Source of the DNA: Dehalococcoidales bacterium
GTDB taxonomy: Bacteria > Chloroflexota > Dehalococcoidia > Dehalococcoidales > CSSed11-197
Direction: 5' to 3'
NCBI GenBank assembly: GCA_028705415.1
Contig: JAQWDO010000052.1
Location: 1-6,297, forward strand
DNA length: 6,297 nucleotides
The translations under genes were made by a program, and so were the position numbers. Below, piece after piece: positions 1 to 5,968 of this stretch. Every line of letters begins with the position of its first letter. Positions within the stretch are counted from its first letter, which is position 1. The notes under the pieces are model-generated. The model did no database searches, was not told the DNA's origin, and saw only the letters and a program-made list of their open reading frames with translations.

Positions 1-604
1 CCAGCGGGATATCTGCTGCTACACTTATGCCTGATTTTACAATTTCAAACCCGTAGCCGGTGGCAAGTTCCTCATAAACCGCAATTGCGGATTCTGAATT
101 AACTTCACTGGTGGTATAAAGAATCCCGATTTTGGTAGCATTCGGCATCAAATCCCGGATCAGATTCAGTTGTGCATCCACCGGAAGCATGTCACTGGTT
201 CCGGTAATATTGCCGGTATTGATTTGGGCAAGCACCGGGTCGGTAACTGCGGTGAAAATCACCGGGATATCTTTACCTTCGGCGGCATTAAAAGCTGCCT
301 GTGCCATTGGAGTGGCGATTGCGCAGATCAGGTCAACTCTCTTGGAAACAAACGATTGGGCTATAAGGTTTGAGGTTCCGCCATCGAAGTTGGCATCCTG
401 ATAATCCACGGTGAGGTTATCGCCTTCTATAATGCCCTCTTCTTCCAGGCCTGCCAGGAAGCCCTCACGGCAGTTATCCAGTGATCCATGAGGACCGAAC
501 TGCCCGATGCCAATTACATAGCTGGTGTTGGTACCGGAATCGCAGCCGGATACCAACATAGTTGATATAAGAACCATGGATAATATGGTAAGAATCCTTT
601 TCAC
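1..604 (-). CDS. trpX: Tryptophan-type ABC transporter substrate-binding lipoprotein (TrpX-like), C-terminus cut by window edge
   Basis: 201 codons are visible, and the gene runs off the left edge. The start is GTG at 604-602, preceded by AGGAG at 622-618; the 13-base spacing is rather long. Residues 1-20 form a lipoprotein signal peptide ending in the lipobox LVSG, with C21 as the predicted lipidated cysteine, so the mature protein would be anchored outside the membrane. The rest matches the ABC_sub_bind (PF04392) family: IGIGQFGPHGSLDNCREGF at about 31-49, the hinge-like ATPMAQAAF at 97-105, DIPVIFTAVTDPV at 112-124, NITGTSD at 132-138 and GILYTTSEVNS at 160-170. Members are periplasmic-type binding proteins working with a permease and an ATPase, which would lie beyond the left edge. 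The upstream T-box, argued to read tRNA-Trp, makes tryptophan or a precursor the likely ligand. The family assignment is strong; the ligand is inferred from regulation. Confidence 0.85.
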   Translation of the reverse strand, partial: MKRILTILSMVLISTMLVSGCDSGTNTSYVIGIGQFGPHGSLDNCREGFLAGLEEEGIIEGDNLTVDYQDANFDGGTSNLIAQSFVSKRVDLICAIATPMAQAAFNAAEGKDIPVIFTAVTDPVLAQINTGNITGTSDMLPVDAQLNLIRDLMPNATKIGILYTTSEVNSESAIAVYEELATGYGFEIVKSGISVAADIPL

Positions 605-617
605 TTTTATTGTTATA

Positions 618-622
618 CTCCT
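618..622 (-). promoter_or_regulatory. Ribosome binding site of trpX
   Basis: AGGAG on the minus strand lies 13 bases before the GTG start at 604. It sits just after the stop codon of the small upstream ORF (626-718), so ribosomes ending there could reinitiate on it. No better start codon in frame lies closer to it; an ATA two codons upstream would have ideal spacing but is a very rare initiator. Confidence 0.6.
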
Positions 623-625
623 GTT

Positions 626-718
626 TTAATTTTTATTGTCTGTTAAATTCAAAATGCCTGGCAGTAACAAAATATTCATGGCCCCAATGGGCCAGCGTTT
701 GGTTGTTTTTTCGCTCAT
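626..718 (-). CDS. Possible 30-residue small protein or leader peptide between T-box and trpX
   Basis: An ATG at 718-716 opens 30 codons ending in TAA at 628-626. A textbook Shine-Dalgarno sequence, GGGAGG at 730-725, lies 6 bases upstream, better placed than the one for trpX itself. The peptide starts MSEKTTKRWPIGAMNILLLP, so it has a basic N-terminal part followed by a short hydrophobic stretch (about residues 11-24), too short to be sure of a membrane span. It begins 28 bases after the T-run of the T-box terminator, so it is transcribed only on readthrough. The trpX ribosome binding site begins 3 bases after its stop codon, a layout that would allow translational coupling. Its only Trp codon (W9, 694-692) is the 5' foot of a 6-bp GC-rich hairpin (694-679). 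I do not recognise the peptide. It may be a real small protein, a coupling or leader ORF, or chance. Confidence 0.45.
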   Translation of the reverse strand: MSEKTTKRWPIGAMNILLLPGILNLTDNKN

Positions 719-745
719 TTTCTTCCTCCCCGGTTAGTTTAAGGC

Positions 746-783
746 AAACAAAAAGCCTCCTGTCCGTGAAGGGACAGGAGGCT
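746..783 (-). terminator. Intrinsic terminator of the T-box leader
   Basis: A perfect 12-bp stem pairs AGCCTCCTGTCC (783-772) with GGACAGGAGGCT (765-754) around a 6-base loop, and is followed by TTTTTGTTT. Its 5' arm overlaps the 3' strand of the antiterminator (779-769), so the two folds exclude each other, as expected for a T-box. Charged tRNA should favour termination here, and uncharged tRNA should favour readthrough into trpX. Confidence 0.95.
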
Positions 784-1036
784 ATCCCGCGGTGCCACCC
801 TTCTTGGCTTCCAGTTATAGAAGCCATCTCTTTCAGATACAGGGCATAAGCCCGATACCCTGAGGTTTGATAACGCTCCTCTTTGCGTCCAGGCCTACTT
901 GCTGTAAAGCTTTCGGTTGGCAGCTCCCAGGCCCATTCAACCCGAGCGTAGAAACCGGCTTCCACCATTACCGGCTCTCTGGATTCCCGTTTTCGAATCT
1001 ACTAACCCTGTTCTCAGCCTTTGGTTATTCAGTTTG
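746..1036 (-). promoter_or_regulatory. T-box riboswitch, probably reading uncharged tRNA-Trp
   Basis: This is a transcriptional T-box leader for the trpX-like gene. In order on the minus strand: an AGTA motif at 1003-1000; a distal Stem I with CCGG arms (974-971 and 958-955) around a loop holding GGTG; a specifier region GAATGGGCCTGGGAG (938-924) with candidate codon TGG at 929-927; small stems ACGC/GCGT (888-885 with 876-873) and CAGGG/CCCTG (862-858 with 844-840); and the invariant T-box AAGGGTGGCACCGCGG at 802-787. The antiterminator can be drawn directly: AAGGG (802-798) with CCCTT (773-769), and GCGGGA (790-785) with TCCTGT (779-774), leaving the 7-base bulge TGGCACC. The base after UGG is C (794), which pairs with discriminator G73. 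Bacterial tRNA-Trp normally carries G73, while tRNA-Tyr has A73. T-box identity is nearly certain. The Trp specificity is well argued but rests on a specifier loop I could not fold fully. Confidence 0.95.
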
Positions 1037-1042
1037 ACTAGA

Positions 1043-1072
1043 ATAATATACCCAATCCGTCCTGTATGTCAA
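1043..1072 (-). promoter_or_regulatory. Sigma-70-like promoter of the T-box / trpX transcript
   Basis: A consensus TTGACA (1072-1067) is followed after 16 bases by TATATT (1050-1045), or after 18 bases by TATTAT (1048-1043); each hexamer has one mismatch to TATAAT. The predicted transcription start is near 1036, just upstream of the T-box Stem I, which fits a leader of about 290 nt. Confidence 0.75.
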
Positions 1073-1128
1073 AGCCTGGTAATAGTCAGGTTACAGTTCC
1101 GGAATTAGTTATCCAGATTTCAAGAATG

Positions 1129-1134
1129 TATAAT
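1129..1134 (+). promoter_or_regulatory. Candidate -10 box for the LysE-family gene
   Basis: A perfect TATAAT stands 44 bases before the ATG at 1179. No good -35 hexamer lies 16-18 bases upstream (TAGTTA at 1106-1111 is the best placed), so the promoter would be weak or activator-dependent. It faces away from the T-box promoter, 57 bases from it, giving a short divergent control region. Confidence 0.4.
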
Positions 1135-1178
1135 AACGGGAAATAACATAGATATGCTTGTCAGCCTGCAGTAATAAA

Positions 1179-1799
1179 ATGCCCGAACTTTTAGCATTAT
1201 ATGGAAGCGTAATTTTTGTATCACTCTCCGGAGTCATGATGCCGGGGCCAATGTTTGCCGTAACACTGGCTAAAAGTTACAAAACCCCGTTTGCCGGGGC
1301 GTGGTTGTCCATTGGCCATGCAGTGGTAGAAGTGCCGGTAATCTTGCTGATATATTTCGGCTTTGCCCGTTTTTTTGAAAACCAGATTGTTCAGGTGGTA
1401 CTTAGCCTTGCCGGAGGCGCAATGATTATTTACCTGGCAATCAGCATGTACCGGGCGCGCCATGAGGTTGTAACCGAAAAACGGGATGTGCCTTATAGTG
1501 CGTTTGTTGCCGGTATGGTCATGAGCGTACTGAACCCATTTTTTCTTCTATGGTGGGCAACCCTTGGCAGCATGCTGATCATGAAAGTCATCCCCTTCGG
1601 GGCTGCGGCGCTGATCGGTTTTATGATTGTACACTGGTTGTGCGATCTGGTTTGGTTATCAACTGTATCCGGCCTGGTATATAAAACCCACAACTGGTGG
1701 GGAGGGAAAGTCCAGTTGTGGGTTTTTGTTCTAAACAGCCTGTTTTTGGCCGGATTTGGCGGCTGGTTTATTTATTCTGGTTTGGCCACTATACTTTAG
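1179..1799 (+). CDS. LysE/RhtB-family amino acid exporter-like membrane protein
   Basis: This 206-residue protein has about six hydrophobic segments (roughly 6-27, 39-63, 70-91, 106-129, 136-166, 178-204), the usual size and layout of the LysE family. The family signature appears near the N-terminus as SGVMMPGP (17-24), and NP at 119-120 in the fourth segment matches the second conserved site. Family members export amino acids such as lysine, arginine, threonine or homoserine, or related small molecules, by proton exchange; the substrate here cannot be read from sequence. I prefer the ATG at 1179; a TTG at 1158 would add seven residues. Neither has a clear Shine-Dalgarno sequence. The gene diverges from the Trp T-box/trpX unit, which hints at amino acid homeostasis but proves nothing. 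Its 3' end overlaps the end of secF by 11 bp, tail to tail, and codons 169-183 carry a strong palindrome. Confidence 0.85.
   Translation: MPELLALYGSVIFVSLSGVMMPGPMFAVTLAKSYKTPFAGAWLSIGHAVVEVPVILLIYFGFARFFENQIVQVVLSLAGGAMIIYLAISMYRARHEVVTEKRDVPYSAFVAGMVMSVLNPFFLLWWATLGSMLIMKVIPFGAAALIGFMIVHWLCDLVWLSTVSGLVYKTHNWWGGKVQLWVFVLNSLFLAGFGGWFIYSGLATIL
1683..1730. terminator. Terminator-like 15-bp perfect inverted repeat inside the LysE-family gene
   Basis: AAAACCCACAACTGG (1683-1697) is exactly complementary to CCAGTTGTGGGTTTT (1712-1726), with a 14-base loop. On the plus strand the stem runs into TTTTTGTT (1723-1730); on the minus strand its 3' arm ends in TTTTAT. It lies 60-110 bases past the secF stop, so it is well placed to end the operon transcript coming from the right. 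On the plus strand it falls inside the exporter coding sequence, about 70 bases before the stop, where translating ribosomes should keep it open. Function is inferred from structure. Confidence 0.6.
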
Positions 1800-2706
1800 C
1801 CTCGCCGCGGTTTAACCAGGGAATAAAACGTTTCCATTCTTTCTTCTCCCATACTATCAGCAGGGTTGCTGCGATGAATATGGAGCTATAAGTCCCAACC
1901 AGAACACCAATAAACATTATGATTGCAAAGTTTAAGATGGTAGATCCTATAAACATCAGCAGTGCCAAAATTACCACCAGTGTAGTGACTCCAGTATTTA
2001 AAGAACGGGTCATTGTTTCTACCAGGCTCCGGTTTACGATAAGTGCAAAATCACTGTTGGGGTTATTGAGGCGGTTCTCCCGGATACGGTCAAAGATTAC
2101 AACTGTATCATTCACGCTATAGCCAAGAACGGCGAGCACGCCGGTTATAAACATCAGGTTAACTTCCAGCCCCATGGGAATGGAAAGAACCGCAAATATA
2201 CCGATAACTATCAGCAGGTCATGAACCAGCGCTGCAATTGCGCATGTTCCATAATGAAAGGGCTTTGGCATTCGGCGGAAAGCCCAGGTGATATACAGCA
2301 TGATGCCAACCGCAGCTGCAGCCACGGCGATGGCGGCGTTTCTGGCGGTTTGCCTTGCAATAACCGGATCGACATTTTCAAAAGAGAGTTCTTCCAGGTT
2401 ACCAAATCTTTCTTCCAGCGCAGCTTCGAGGGAGGCTTTTTCTTCAGCTTCCAGGGTGAAGGTGCGGATCAGAAAATCACCCTCACCGGTAACCTGAACG
2501 ATAGCATTGTCATAGCCTATTATAGATAGTTCTTCCCTGAGTTCATCCAGCGCGACTTCTTCTTCGAAGCCGAGGGCAAGTTCCGAACCGCTGGAAAAAT
2601 CAATGCCCATTTTCAAGCCACTCGTGGCCAGAGTTACAACACAAACAAGTAGTATAACAGCCGAGAAGGCAAAAAGTTTAAAACGTTTTCCGACCAGGTC
2701 TATCAT
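1789..2706 (-). CDS. secF: Protein translocase subunit SecF
   Basis: This is a 305-residue inner-membrane subunit of the SecDF(-YajC) complex, which works with SecYEG and uses the proton motive force to complete export of preproteins. Visible signatures are the first membrane span (about 10-28), GIDFSSGS at 34-41 (the family GIDFxGG motif with Ser in place of the last Gly), a short extracytoplasmic P4-type domain (about 35-115), five further spans from about 122, VLGYSVNDTVVIFDRIREN at 193-211 and ETMTRSLNTGVTTL at 230-243. The length is typical of a stand-alone SecF. The ATG at 2706-2704 overlaps the secD stop as TAATG, with GGGAGG 9 bases upstream inside secD, so translation is coupled. The last 11 bp overlap the convergent exporter gene. 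Identification is firm. Confidence 0.97.
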   Translation of the reverse strand: MIDLVGKRFKLFAFSAVILLVCVVTLATSGLKMGIDFSSGSELALGFEEEVALDELREELSIIGYDNAIVQVTGEGDFLIRTFTLEAEEKASLEAALEERFGNLEELSFENVDPVIARQTARNAAIAVAAAAVGIMLYITWAFRRMPKPFHYGTCAIAALVHDLLIVIGIFAVLSIPMGLEVNLMFITGVLAVLGYSVNDTVVIFDRIRENRLNNPNSDFALIVNRSLVETMTRSLNTGVTTLVVILALLMFIGSTILNFAIIMFIGVLVGTYSSIFIAATLLIVWEKKEWKRFIPWLNRGEAKV

Positions 2707-4037
2707 TATTTTTCGCCTCCCAGATAAGGGCTGAACAGCCGTTTATTTGCAGATATTTTAGAACCTATAAAAAGCCGCATAATAGTGCGGGTTACCACAA
2801 TTGCGGTAAACATGCTGACTGCAACCCCTACAAACAGGGTTAATGCAAACCCCTGAACGGAAGCCCCGGCTGCAACAGAGGAACCTACCCAGAAAAGGAT
2901 GGCGCATACGATAAAAGTGGTTATGTTTGAATCCCGGATGGCTGACCATGCGCGGTTGAACCCGGCTTCTATGGCTGACCCAAGGGTTCTGCCTGCCTGT
3001 AATTCTTCCTTGATGCGCTCGAATATAAGCACGTTGGCATCCACCGCCATACCAATAGACAGAATAAAACCTCCGATACCTGCCAGTGTCAGGGTTACCG
3101 GTATCAGCTTATACAGGGCCATGGTGATCGCAGCATAGAATAACAGAGCAAGCGAAGCCACCAACCCCGGTATTTTGTAGTAGAGAGTCATAAACAGCAT
3201 TACCAGTGCCAGGCCGATTATTCCGGCCTTAAGGCTCAGGTCAACAAAATCCGAGCCCAGGGTAGGTGAAACAGTTTGCTCATAAATAACATCCAGCGGA
3301 ACGGGCAGTCGTCCGGCATTTAATTGCTGTGAGAGAGTAGTGGCTTCGCCAACACTAAGGCCGGTAATCTGCCCGCGGTTGGAAATGGTTGATTCAACCG
3401 TGGGGGCAATGGGCTGACCGTCGTCTCCCAGTAACGGCTGGTCACCTTCGAAAATGCCCAGTCTTTGTCCTATCATACGGCCGGTTATTTGCTCGGAAAG
3501 CTTGGCGCCTTCCTCATTGAATTCAAATACCAATATTATTCTTCCAAAATCATCAGTGGCGGCATAGGTGTTTGCTTTAAAATAACTGGAATTGAGAGTC
3601 TTTTGTTCTCCATCGATTTCACCGGTAGCTGGAACCCATTCTTTTTCGCCGTCACCATCTGCGTCTTTATACTCCCGGAATTCGAGCAGTGCCGTGCGCC
3701 CAATGCGGTCTTTTTCTACATCGCTTATTGAAAGCCCGGGCAGACTGACTACAATCCGGTCCTCTCCCTGTTTTTCGATTTGAGGTTCGGAAACTCCAAG
3801 GGGATTGATGCGATTGGTGATGACTGCAACTACCCCTTCCAGGATTTCATCCTCGCTGCCATCGGTAACGCCGGAAAGATCAGCTTCGTATACCAGGCGC
3901 AGGCCGCCCTGGAGATCCAGCCCCAGCTCAACCTCTCTGGAGAAAAGCACTCCGTTACCCAGCGGGAATACGATCAACGCAGCCAGTACAAAAAAAATCA
4001 GTATAACCGAGGATGCGATAATGTTTTTTCGGGTCAT
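2706..4037 (-). CDS. secD: Protein translocase subunit SecD
   Basis: SecD is the partner of SecF in the membrane complex that pulls translocating proteins out of SecYEG on the outer face. From the ATG at 4037 it has 443 residues. Features, numbered from an alternative GTG at 4043: first span about 8-27; LGLDLQGGLRL at 40-50 (family signature); an extracytoplasmic head to about 265 including RINPLGVSEPQIEKQG (78-93) and the P1-base motif LNAGRLPVPL (241-250); then five spans from about 270, with SIGMAVDANVLIFERIKEE at 329-347. The ATG has AAGAAGG 10 bases upstream (4054-4048); the GTG would be only 4 bases from it, so the ATG is preferred. At 445 residues or fewer it is a short, Firmicutes/Chloroflexi-type SecD lacking the extra domain of proteobacterial forms. 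A DxDxDG loop at 127-132 is unusual. It is transcribed with the tRNA nucleotidyltransferase gene upstream and secF downstream. Confidence 0.97.
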   Translation of the reverse strand: MTRKNIIASSVILIFFVLAALIVFPLGNGVLFSREVELGLDLQGGLRLVYEADLSGVTDGSEDEILEGVVAVITNRINPLGVSEPQIEKQGEDRIVVSLPGLSISDVEKDRIGRTALLEFREYKDADGDGEKEWVPATGEIDGEQKTLNSSYFKANTYAATDDFGRIILVFEFNEEGAKLSEQITGRMIGQRLGIFEGDQPLLGDDGQPIAPTVESTISNRGQITGLSVGEATTLSQQLNAGRLPVPLDVIYEQTVSPTLGSDFVDLSLKAGIIGLALVMLFMTLYYKIPGLVASLALLFYAAITMALYKLIPVTLTLAGIGGFILSIGMAVDANVLIFERIKEELQAGRTLGSAIEAGFNRAWSAIRDSNITTFIVCAILFWVGSSVAAGASVQGFALTLFVGVAVSMFTAIVVTRTIMRLFIGSKISANKRLFSPYLGGEK

Positions 4038-4056
4038 TTGCACTTAACCTTCTTAT

Positions 4057-5607
4057 TTATGGTTTTATTATACCCTTGCCCTGCCGGTAATCGTGGCTAT
4101 CAACCGTGGGCAGGTCTAGTTTTTCTATTATTTCCCGGGCAAGGCCCAACGCCTCGCTGCGGTTTGTGATATCTCCCACTGCCTGGGCTTCTGCAATTGC
4201 TGCAAGTATGGTTTTTATAACAGGCCCGGGTGACAGCTTAAAATTATCCAATAAATCGTGTCCGTTAATCAAGCCCGGGGCTTTTTTACTCTTCTTCATT
4301 TCCTCAAGTTTTTCTATTACCATGGTGGCAATGCGGCAGTGATCTGCCCAAAACCCGGGTTCCAGCGCTGGACCACGTGCGGCCAGGTGGTCTGCCAGGC
4401 TCAAGAAAAGTGTATCAACAGCAATATCCCCGGTATCGCGCAGGTAGCGGTAAATAGCCCTGTCCGTTGGCAGCTGTCCTCTCTGGTTCATCTGTACCGG
4501 CCTGAGATGGTGCCTGGTCAAACCGGCTGTCATCCTGCATTCTTTGGCCGAAAACCGCAGGCGGGTAAGTATACTGTGGGTGATTGGTTCTCCCTGAGCC
4601 GGGTGTCCATAAAAACGTATTCGCCCGTCCTCGGTGATAGTGCGGGTATCCGGTTTGGCAATATCATGGAGCAGGGCTGCAATTTTTAACAACTGGCGGC
4701 GGTTGGAATCGGCAGATACCTGGGATTCAAAGTAGTCCTGGAGGTGGTTATTCCAGGGCGCCAGCTCCCTGGCTTTATTGTCCGCATATGGCCATTCCCC
4801 CCTTCTGAGCAAGAAGTCAGCTGCGTCTATGCATTTAACTGAATGACCGAATACATCCCAATGGTGTTCTTTAGGTTGCTGGGTGGTTTTGCAGGGAATA
4901 AGCTCAGGCACGATGCCTTCCAGGATTCCCAGTCTATCCAGTTCTATTACAGTGTTTCCGGTACTGCCAAGCTTGAACAGCCTGAGCAGTTCTTCACGCA
5001 CACGTTCGCCGGCAATATTACGTATGCAATGGCTGTATTGTTTTATCAGTGATATCGTGTTCTCATCAATCTGAAAACCCAATTCTTGCGAAAGCCTGAT
5101 GCAGCGCAACAGCCTGAGCCCATCGTTTTCAAATACCTGGCTGGATACAGCAGAAACTGTTCTGCGTGAAATATCGGCTGAGCCCTGATAGGGGTCGATT
5201 ATATCGGGAATGCCGGTGCCTGGTGCAAGGCCTGCGGCTTTTGAAACCGGTATTGCCATGGCATTGATGGTGAAATCCCGGCGGGCAAGATCGCTAAATA
5301 TATCTTTCTGAATAAAGTTGAGATCCACGTGTTTGATTTTTGAAATGTTCTGGTATGTGTCAGGGAGGATTATCCTGGCCATGTGGTTCTCGGAATCCAG
5401 AACCACAAAGTGGCCGTGAAGATACTCAGCCAGAGCTTGGCCTGTCACCAGGCTGTCTTCCGTAACAGCCAGATCGATATCTTCCGGAGTACGCCCCAAA
5501 AGACAATCACGCAGGTATCCTCCAACAATAAAAGCGCTGTCAGCGCTTTGTGAAAAAAAAGACTCAATTTCAGCTAATAATCTGCTGTTTACCGGATCAG
5601 GCCCCAC
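4057..5607 (-). CDS. cca: tRNA nucleotidyltransferase (CCA-adding / poly(A) polymerase family) with HD domain
   Basis: This 516-residue class II nucleotidyltransferase adds all or part of the 3' CCA end to tRNAs in the cytoplasm. Motif A is clear: GGYLRD (29-34) and the metal-binding pair D43 and D45 in EDIDLAV. The template-forming region includes RRDFTINAMA (109-118), then the DPYQG turn (138-142), NDGLRLLRCIRLSQELGF (161-178) and ERVREELLRL (201-210). An HD phosphohydrolase domain follows: H255, H314-D315 in LLHDIAKPD, HHLRP (366-370) and D406. The C-terminal region (about 445-495) has the usual NGHDLL...PGPVIKTILAAIAEAQ pattern. The GTG start at 5607 is supported by AAGGA 7 bases upstream and an in-frame stop just above it. 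The gene ends 19 bases before the secD ATG, so it leads an operon with secDF. Sequence alone does not settle whether it adds CCA, CC or only A. Confidence 0.9.
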   Translation of the reverse strand: MGPDPVNSRLLAEIESFFSQSADSAFIVGGYLRDCLLGRTPEDIDLAVTEDSLVTGQALAEYLHGHFVVLDSENHMARIILPDTYQNISKIKHVDLNFIQKDIFSDLARRDFTINAMAIPVSKAAGLAPGTGIPDIIDPYQGSADISRRTVSAVSSQVFENDGLRLLRCIRLSQELGFQIDENTISLIKQYSHCIRNIAGERVREELLRLFKLGSTGNTVIELDRLGILEGIVPELIPCKTTQQPKEHHWDVFGHSVKCIDAADFLLRRGEWPYADNKARELAPWNNHLQDYFESQVSADSNRRQLLKIAALLHDIAKPDTRTITEDGRIRFYGHPAQGEPITHSILTRLRFSAKECRMTAGLTRHHLRPVQMNQRGQLPTDRAIYRYLRDTGDIAVDTLFLSLADHLAARGPALEPGFWADHCRIATMVIEKLEEMKKSKKAPGLINGHDLLDNFKLSPGPVIKTILAAIAEAQAVGDITNRSEALGLAREIIEKLDLPTVDSHDYRQGKGIIKP

Positions 5608-5645
5608 AGCACGTTCCTTGTTTCATAATATCAGGTGCTTTTGAC

Positions 5646-5674
5646 ACTATACATTAAAGAAGTGGCCGGTTCAA
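5646..5674 (-). promoter_or_regulatory. Sigma-70-like promoter of the cca-secD-secF operon
   Basis: TTGAAC (5674-5669) and TATAGT (5651-5646) are separated by exactly 17 bases, each close to consensus. The predicted start near 5639 gives a leader of about 30 nt before the GTG at 5607. A 6-bp inverted repeat, CAAGCG/CGCTTG (5690-5695 with 5704-5709), lies just upstream of the -35 box and could be a weak operator or chance. Confidence 0.65.
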
Positions 5675-5738
5675 GTAAACACACCCATTCAAGCGGGTAT
5701 TGGCGCTTGCCTTGTCCTTCCATTACACATACCATACT

Positions 5739-5926
5739 GTCATCCAGAGAAGGGCCAAACAATAAAAATTGTCATCCAGAGGAGGGCGAATGCCCGACGA
5801 AGGATCTTCCCCGTAATAGTGCTCGTTGTAACATACGCCGTGTTTCCGTATGAACGAGCACAACCCGTGTGAGATTCTTCGCTTGCGCTCTGAATGACAA
5901 AGGGGTCGCTCTGAATGACAAAGGGG
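5739..5926. repeat. Composite palindromic intergenic repeat with duplicated ends
   Basis: The 361-bp gap between priA and cca holds no gene but a structured repeat. Left arm: GTCATCCAGAG...CGACGAAGGATCTTCC at 5771-5810. The right arm, read on the minus strand from 5898 to 5871, is GTCATTCAGAG...GCGAAGAATCTC, so the arms are imperfect inverted copies. Between them lies an inner hairpin: GTGCTCGTT (5819-5827) with AACGAGCAC (5853-5861), and CATACG (5832-5837) with CGTATG (5847-5852). Both ends are doubled: GTCATCCAGAG recurs at 5739-5749, 32 bases before 5771, and the right terminus is repeated at a 21-base period. The GTCATTC..GAAGAATCTC motif belongs to a class of intergenic repeats that I recall as common in many bacterial genomes. 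It carries no transposase; whether it moves as a MITE is unknown. Confidence 0.8.
5886..5926. repeat. Tandem duplication of the repeat terminus (two 20-bp copies)
   Basis: CGCTCTGAATGACAAAGGGG occurs at 5886-5905 and again, identical, at 5907-5926, separated by a single T. It is the right end of the palindromic element, so the copy is probably a slippage or partial end-duplication product. Confidence 0.9.
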
Positions 5927-5968
5927 AGTACCCAGTATTGACACAGTGGATGGGGCAAACACCTGGTT

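Noticed and set aside
948..950. TAC (Tyr) in Stem I as an alternative specifier codon
   Set aside because: It lies too far from the lower stem, and tRNA-Tyr carries A73, which would call for UGGU rather than the UGGC seen in the T-box bulge.
633..968. 111-codon open frame on the minus strand
   Set aside because: It lies across the T-box leader and its terminator, has no ribosome site and reads through structured RNA; the frame is incidental.
3780..4169. 129-codon open frame on the plus strand
   Set aside because: It is antisense to the start of secD and the end of cca, and spans their junction with no sign of its own signals.
4258..4689. 143-codon open frame on the plus strand
   Set aside because: It is antisense to the nucleotidyltransferase gene, whose motifs are intact over the same stretch. 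The peptide resembles no family I know.
5641..5646. TTGACA on the plus strand
   Set aside because: No -10 hexamer lies 15-19 bases downstream and no plus-strand gene follows; the bases belong to the -10 region of the opposite promoter.
5886..5926. Short direct repeats as a possible CRISPR remnant
   Set aside because: Only two copies, separated by one base, with no spacers and no cas genes; they are the duplicated end of the palindromic element.
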